Shown here: piece by piece, positions 31,916-37,860 of the stretch
How the letters are laid out: each line of letters opens with the position of its first letter
Numbering within the stretch: the first letter of the stretch is position 1
The notes under the pieces: model-generated
Database searches by the model: none
What the model saw: only the letters and a program-made list of their open reading frames with translations
What the model was told of the DNA's origin: nothing
Source: Protostelium mycophagum
Lineage: Eukaryota; Evosea; Variosea; Protosteliida; Protosteliaceae
Reading direction: 5' to 3'
Assembly (NCBI GenBank): GCA_002081555.1
Contig: KV921074.1
Span: 1-37,860 of the forward strand
DNA length: 37,860 bases
Position numbers and translations under genes: made by a program

Positions 31916-34900
31916 TTAGAGGTGCTTCTGTATGTTGAGCTTGTTGTAGACGACGATGTAACGGGAGGTAGAACCTTCATATTTCAGTTCTGCGCACCTG
32001 GTACAATTGTGAAATATTCTCACTTGCGCGGGGGCCTGCACTTGTGTAAAAGTGTTGACGTATGTGGTCGCGGGAACAGTAGAAAATCTGACTTGACTGA
32101 ATGACATGTTGTAGGATCTGTCCAGCAAGACGAAATCAATGTAAGGCTGGAAAGTGATGGCCGACCATGTAGTGTTCAAAATGGGTATCGGAACTCTGAC
32201 AAAGACCCATTCAGTGTCAACCAACAGGTTGCTGTTGTGCACATAAGTGCGGACGGGTGTAGATGGCTGGCCTGATCTCTCAAAATTGATTTGTAATTCA
32301 AATTGGATGTTGGAGGCTCTTGTTCTGACAAAGAATTCCAAAGACACAAATTCAGAGGGGATCACCCTGCATGTTGCGTCAGAAGACGTATTTCCTACGA
32401 CTTGACTAAATAGATAATGGTGCACGTATTTTTGCAATCTCCAGGAGATTTGTATCAATCACGTCATCTATCTTACCTCCCAATCGTAAATCCTACGCTG
32501 TATAGAGCTGATTCTGCTCCCATAGATCTGTTGTCGCATATGGGGTCAACAAGATCGTGTTTTCCTCCAATACCAGTGTAGTTAGGAATACGTTGGGCGG
32601 TGGATCCGTTGTAATATGTCAATGTTTCGTAGCTCGGTTCGCATGAACCATCAACCGGAGTGGTAGTTAATTTCCACACCTTGGTGGATGTTTGGTTCAG
32701 CAAAATAGGTGCAGACAGTAACTGTACATCCATCAGATCATGTAAATCTAAATCAATGCTCACGATGTCGTTGGTGGTTTTGTCGCTGACGACAGCAGTC
32801 GCTTTTCCGTTGACGATGTTGTCCCACAACGTTCTTGTGACTGGGATGACATGAGCAGCTCCCTGAAGTGCGTTGGAGTAGCGTGTCACGGTGACACCAT
32901 CTACAACGATGCTGAGTTGGTAGTCTTGTCCCTTCAGGTTGTGGTTGATCTGGTAACTAAGACGTGGAGCCATGTTTCTCCATGAGCGGTAAAGATGGAA
33001 GAAAGCGACACCGCTTCTCTCTCCGGATCCCTGGATCTGTCATTCTGACATTTCTGACATTTAACTTACCGTCATAGACGCTTTGTACACATCGTGCTGA
33101 ACAGCTGTGGGGAGAACAGCAGGCTTGGTAGCTATAGTTGCCTTGCCAGAGCGGGCACAGTTATCACCACAAGACGCAGTCACCTTGTCAGGTCAGCCGA
33201 AATTTTTTTGAGGGATTTTGTGACAACACTTACTTCGAGGAATGTTCTTGGCGCACTGATAAATGAATAGCCTGGTGCGGCATAACCGGTGTACTGCTGG
33301 TCAGCTTCCGCGATCTGAAGAACGTACAGATGTTCAGTCTTCTCATCGTAATAATAAGTGTTGTCGCTGAGCTCACCAAAAGTCATCACTTCTGTGTGAT
33401 TCCAAAGTAACCTGTTGCTGCAGATAATTAATGTATAATAATCATGGTGGTGACTAACTTTAACACAGCGGTGGTTTGGATTTTGAATGTGGTGCCTTTG
33501 GGATATTGAATGGTGTAAATCACCCAAGTGCCGACTCTGGTAGTCTCTCCCCACAAGAATTTGTAGTAACCGTGGTTCTGGAACAGTGTGCTGTCAGTAT
33601 TGTTGTATGTGATCACTTCAAAGCATTCGCTGTTCATCAACGCCATGTAGTGGTAGTATGCTCCCGAAGTGACGTCAATTCTTAGCGATTCTGTGTGAAA
33701 TCAGCCCTTCACTCCCAAAATAAACTCACGCAAAAAGCTGATCTCGGTGATGGGGCGTCCCAGAGCAACAAATGCGGTTACGTTGACGCCGTTAACCTTG
33801 GCAACGTAAGGACCTGGTCCTCCTAGGTCGAAATTGTATTTGGTTCTGTCATTCTTCTCGGGGACCGTAGCTGCCCTCTGGCATCTGTCAGTCACATGTC
33901 ACTTGTTCTGAGGACTCACAAGAGTGCGGGAGAGCGTCACATGAGAGAGTCCATAATTGAAAAAGTCACAGTTGTAACCTGGCCATTTAGGCATAAACTC
34001 GCAGAATGGAAGACGAGCGAAATGAGGCATCATTCCCAGCATGTAAGAACCTGTCTTGGTACCGGATATGGTACCGTCATCATAAATACCGTCCGCCTGC
34101 CAAGTGTAGTAGCCGTTCCATAGCGGGAAAGCCACAGCATTAGAGTTCACCATGATGGAATCTGAACTAATCCAGTTTGGAGGGCTGTCCCAACCGGGTC
34201 CGTTGGCTTGGAGATGTCAGATCCGATGACATTTTGATGACATTTTGATGTCACTAGATCCGGATCTAGTGACATTTTGATGACGTCACTCACTAGATCC
34301 GGCCCAAGCACCAAAGGGGACGATGGGGTCGGTGAAGTTGATGAATGTACAGTTCACGGAGGCAAACGTGGAACCCACATCATAATGCATCAATCCTCCT
34401 ATCGCTTGAATTCTACCTTGAGCATCTGGGACAGAGATGTTGTACTGAGCATTGTTTGGTAAGCCCCTGTGAAATGTCAGGAGTGATGTGACCCCTTCAC
34501 CCACTTGTTTGCGGTTCTTCCCACAAAAATAGAATTCCATGGGCCTTGATCTGCTCTTGTTAATTTGGAAATTTTATTCATTGTTATATGTTTTATACAT
34601 GCAGCAGAGCTGCATGTCATCTTTACTTGGAATCTTTATAATGGAAAGACATACTGTTTATGGCGTCGAATCCTCTCCCTGACTCGATAATGATGTTGTT
34701 TGACCACTTTGCAGGAGCACAACCACGAGTCCAGATGGCTGTTCCTCTCACCTTGTAGATAGTGAAGTTACCGATCTCGTTTAATATTCTATTCTGCTTA
34801 TTCCTGTCATTTGGGTAGAAAGGAGGCTGTAGAGCGTTTAATACTTCGTACTTATATACACCGAAAATGTCAAGTGTGGATGATCACCAATTATTGATCG

Positions 34901-36520
34901 GTGTTATTGTTTTCAAAAAGTTGAAATACTCACGCCAGGGGTTGGGTACCAATATCCTGGTCTCACAACACCGTCAGGGTCCTCCATGCTGGAGCATTGT
35001 ACTCCATCCTGATACATTCCGTGCATCACGTTGCCTCGGAGACCTCCGGGCGGGATACCTGTCAGTCGCGGTGACATTTCTGTGGAGTTGGTCCAGAAGG
35101 TACCGCCGGTACGTACTGGCATGATGGGCATCACCCACCAAAATCCGATGTATCCTCCAGATGCAGCTAACCATTTTCAAAATCAAAGTATTATACTTTC
35201 TGACAATGATAAAAAATCATAGGTCCTCACCGTTGTCAATAAAAGTGTTATTGGGATGCGATACCCAAAAGACACTCGCTTCATTATCTGAAGGAATGAG
35301 GGGCTTCTCCATAGGCAGAATGCGAGCACCCCAGTTGTGAATGAATTCATTGCCGTGCTCTCCTCCATCTTCCAGGAAAAAGCAATGTCCGTAACTGTTG
35401 TAGACGAGGTTGTCCTTGATCAAAACTCCGTGGGTCTCTGGGTGAGATCAGCATTGTAGAATCACCAAGGCACATAAAGAATCACCATGTATCGCGATCC
35501 CTCGTTGGTATCCGTCGTGGATGGCACAGTCGGTCACGGCCACACCCATACCCCACAAAAATCTCGCCAAGTGGATGTGCACAGGGTACCTTCCCATGAT
35601 GCCAGACTGCCCCATGCGGAACATCTCCACACCAGAGATGTTGTGGGCACCGTATCTCAGCATCATGTGTCCTCCGATTTGGTCTTTTGGTGACAGATCA
35701 TCACCTCTCAACACGATTCTCTTTGTGAGCAGACTGAAATCATCAGTCATGAAGAATGATATTTGCATGATGGACCCACCCGACTTCGGCCCTCTCGTAG
35801 TCCAAACCCCAGTGAGTGTATTTCAACGATTCTGTTAACGTGACGATGTTTCCGTTGACTGCCGAGATTTCTCGGACCTCGTGTTGATCCGCGAAAGCTT
35901 TTCCCCTCATGTAAGGCCTGTTGTTAAACACTTCGCTGAAATCGGTCGAAGCGATCACGACGGAATCACCAACTGTCCATGCGACCTTCTCTTCTAGAGT
36001 TAAAATATTTGAGCCAGCGACTGAGTTGGCATTGAGGCGGGTCCAGCTTGGTCCGGCCACAAAACCGTGCATCTGGATGACGCCCCCCCAGAGTGCCACA
36101 ATTCCTTTGCGGCCGACATCAATTTTATCGTGAGTATCTATACCGAGGGAATCCCCCCAGACAAGAGTGATGATCACCTGAAGAGATGGGAATCACATAC
36201 AGGAGGATGGGGTTTACCTTCTTTGTGATGGGACAATCTTTTGTTCCAATGGTTAGAGTTCCTGTGGGTCCAACGACTATCCCGTGCGTGATGATCTCTA
36301 ATTCTGCATCTTCAATGAAGAGCTGGCCGTTCACAAAGATGACGCCAAGAGGGTTGGCAGGGCTGCTAGAGATGGCATAAGATTGTCCAGCAGCGATGGT
36401 GACTGTGGAGTTTACAGCGTCCCTTCTGGTAGACCAATCGATTGTGCCAGATGGACGTGTTGGCGGACACGCAGCCAAAACACAAGCAAAGAGAGAGAAA
36501 AGGAGGACCGTCCTCATCAT
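31916..36520 (-). CDS. Secreted G8-domain, CEMIP/TMEM2-like glycoprotein, about 10 or more exons
   Basis: The start at 36520 opens MMRTVLLFSLFACVLAACPP, a signal peptide with cleavage near residue 17. The G8 domain follows: a tryptophan-aspartate start (IDWSTRRDAVNSTVTIAAGQ), ANPLGVIFVNGQLFIEDAEL, VGPTGTLTIGTKDCPITKK and, after an intron, LVWGDS and GIVALWGGVIQMHG. Then come WTVGDSVVIASTDFSEV and, after another intron, GAHNISGVEMFRMGQSGIMG with RYPVHIHLARF, equivalent to the RYPVHxH stretch of CEMIP and TMEM2. Next are VLIKDNLVYNSYGHCFFLED and VFWVSHPNNTFIDN, the same order as in CEMIP parallel-beta-helix repeats. The 3' half has GGLRGNVMHGMYQDGVQCSS, FASVNCTFINFTDP, CEFMPKWPGYNCDFFNYGL, PVDGSCEPSYETLTYY and an Asn-rich end YNKLNIQKHL, with many N-x-S/T sites. 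Exon joins agree in phase wherever checked. By family it could bind or cleave extracellular glycans (hyaluronan in animals), but the amoebal substrate is unknown. It has no C-terminal membrane anchor. Confidence 0.85.
34251..34272. repeat. 22-bp perfect palindrome in an intron
   Basis: TCACTAGATCC is followed directly by its reverse complement GGATCTAGTGA, in an intron of the CEMIP-like gene. It is flanked by direct copies of cattttgatg, and a TGACGTCA lies just downstream at 34281. A further partial copy (tcactagatccgg) follows at 34290. Confidence 0.9.
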
Positions 36521-36896
36521 CTTGTTGGTGTCGGAAAATGCCTAATTTCAGGGCTGCGCAGCTGTGTCGCGTTGAAGTTATCAGCACGGTCAGCAAGCCG
36601 TATCTACCACGGTAGGAGATTTCTTTAAATATTGAAATTTTTGGCAGTCGGGAACATTCTTGACACCTTCCGCGCCGCATTTGATGGGACCTCGATCTTG
36701 AGGTGATTTTTTGATTTTTTTGAGCAATATTAATGCAATATGAGCTCATTCTTCTGCAGAGATTATCCACACGATGCACAGCAAATATTAACATTAATTC
36801 TCCTCGAAAAGTAATTCTTCCACCAAGTTGTGGTTTGCAATTAATCTTCCGGTCGCGGTGTTAATTTTCCGTCTTTTCCGGAATTATTTGATCGCG
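36521..36896. promoter_or_regulatory. Upstream region of the CEMIP-like gene
   Basis: AT-rich sequence before the signal-peptide ATG, read leftward. It should contain the promoter. A T-rich run (about 36700-36725) and two ATTAATC/TTAATTTTCC words are seen. No specific element is assigned. Confidence 0.4.
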
Positions 36897-36916
36897 TGTC
36901 GCATGTACATGCGACA
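36897..36916. repeat. 20-bp perfect palindrome TGTCGCATGTACATGCGACA
   Basis: A perfect inverted repeat without spacer lies in the non-coding region about 380 bases upstream of the CEMIP-like start. It could bind a dimeric regulator or form a cruciform. The function is unknown. Confidence 0.95.
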
Positions 36917-37860
36917 ACCAAAAAGACATCATATTTGAGCTGTCTAATTGAATTTATTTTCTAGCTCACATATTTTTAGTTGAATGGTCCGAAATCTTTT
37001 TGACATTTTTGATTGTAATATGAAAATGATTCATTGGGTCTGATCTTGCAAAAAAAGATGCAATCCATCACTTGGTCCGATCGATCATTCGATTATTGGC
37101 TGAAAGCCATTTACACTTCTAAAAACAAGTGTTGATCCTTTCTTAGGGCTTGTAATCATTCACAAAGACAACAAACGATTGCATTCTGTTGAAATTATGT
37201 TTGTGGATTCAACTTCTTGCCTCATTTGGGGAGTGCACTCACCAATCGGCCATCATTTTGCATCGACTTGCCAAAGTCTTGCCGATCAGATTGGCAAATC
37301 ACGCCCGAAAGACTTGCCACTTTACAATTAATGTTTTTTCTCGTAATCAATTTGAAAAATCCAATAAAGAAAGAAAAAAGAATAAATCCAGTTCTAATTT
37401 AGAACAAATCGAATTTATTCCAAAGAATTAAAAAAACACAGAAAAGGACTTGCAATCTGAGGCATTTTACCTAAAGAGTATCAGAACAGTCCTTTTTCTT
37501 GTTTTGTTTTGTTCTGACTTTGTTCTGTTTTGTTCTGATAAAACTGGACGTTCTGTTTTTGTTTTGATTGCAAATCAAAATACTATGTATGATATATTGC
37601 ACCAATTATTGTGGCTAAAAATTCCAATTATTTATGGATTTAAATTAAGACAAAAAATATTTATGTTGTTTCTGTTCTGTTCTGATTGTTCTGACACTCT
37701 TTAGTCTGTTTTGTTCTATGTTTTGTGTTTTGTTTTAAAAATGTTCAGAACATAAAATCTCCTCGTCTGAGGATATTACAAAAGTCTCCTTTCTGGTTCT
37801 GATCCTCCTCTCATCTGCTCTTTCTTCTCTCTCCAACTGTTTGGTGATGCGTCTGTTCTG
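36917..37860. other. AT-rich intergenic end of the window with TTCTG/TTTTG simple repeats
   Basis: No ORF here has coding composition. Those at 37189-37431 and 37450-37704 are low-complexity. From about 37495 to 37745 the words ttctgttttg, ttttgttctga and tgttctga recur about a dozen times on the plus strand. A short inverted repeat (ttgccaaagtcttgcc... / ...ttggcaa) lies at 37268-37295. The last 60 bases are C/T-rich (tctcctttctggttctgatcctcctctc) and could be the polypyrimidine 5' or 3' end of a gene beyond the window. Confidence 0.5.

Noticed and set aside
36366-36794. Minus-strand ORF of 142 codons reading through the CEMIP-like start
   Set aside because: It is out of frame with the signal peptide and G8 exons and has no motif.
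37189-37704. Plus ORFs of 61-84 codons at the right end
   Set aside because: They are low-complexity and AT-rich, overlapping simple repeats, with no coding signature.
1-37860. tRNA, rRNA, CRISPR array, transposon or long terminal repeat
   Set aside because: I saw no cloverleaf with A and B boxes, no rRNA-like text, no spaced identical repeats, and no transposase, reverse transcriptase or long terminal direct or inverted repeats.

Overview
The window is eukaryotic protein-coding DNA. It is gene-dense, with many small exons split by very short GT-AG introns (mostly 35-60 nt, a few near 23-34 nt) and short intergenic gaps. The protein set combines a C2/GRAM/MUN Munc13-like protein, a receptor kinase of TKL type, an ankyrin plus double-BTB protein, a Zn(II)2Cys6-PAS transcription factor, a fungal-style DHA1 MFS transporter and a G8-domain CEMIP-like secreted protein. 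This fits an amoebozoan, most likely a protosteloid amoeba. That placement is inference from gene content and intron style, not a database match.

Layout. 1-442 (+) holds a broken Sec1/Munc18-like fragment with a frame-breaking 88-bp tandem duplication. 764-1728 (-) is a SAM-dependent methyltransferase. 1829-5611 (-) is an about 18-exon gene for an unrecognised, probably nuclear protein. About 5650-5990 (+) is a decayed coding stretch. 6334-8707 (-) is the MFS transporter. 9538-19350 (+) is either one very large gene or two adjacent ones: a RasGAP-like/START-like part, then C2-GRAM-(ubiquitin-like)-C2-MUN-GRAM. 19754-20997 (-) is the Zn2Cys6-PAS factor. 20998-22777 is sparse, with two or three small ORFs. 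22784-29134 (+) is a single-pass receptor kinase with a long beta-propeller-like ectodomain. 29289-31664 (+) is the ANK-BTB-BTB protein. 31916-36520 (-) is the CEMIP/TMEM2-like secreted glycoprotein. 36521-37860 is AT-rich and repetitive, with no gene I can support.

How the parts relate. The Munc13-like protein and the SM fragment belong to families acting in membrane tethering and fusion. The receptor kinase, ANK-BTB-BTB protein and CEMIP-like protein suggest surface sensing, signalling or ubiquitin-ligase adaptor function, and extracellular matrix processing. These are unrelated eukaryotic neighbours, not an operon.

The most unusual signal is in the introns. Those of the 1.8-5.6 kb and 9.5-19.3 kb genes are built from a few short words: the palindromes TGACGTCA and GAAATTTC, and GTTGTAG/CTACAAC. 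These often sit on or beside the splice sites and are far commoner than chance allows. Introns of the receptor kinase and CEMIP-like genes use them much less.

All exon joins were made by eye from reading frame and GT/AG sites. Terminal coordinates are firmer than the internal structure.
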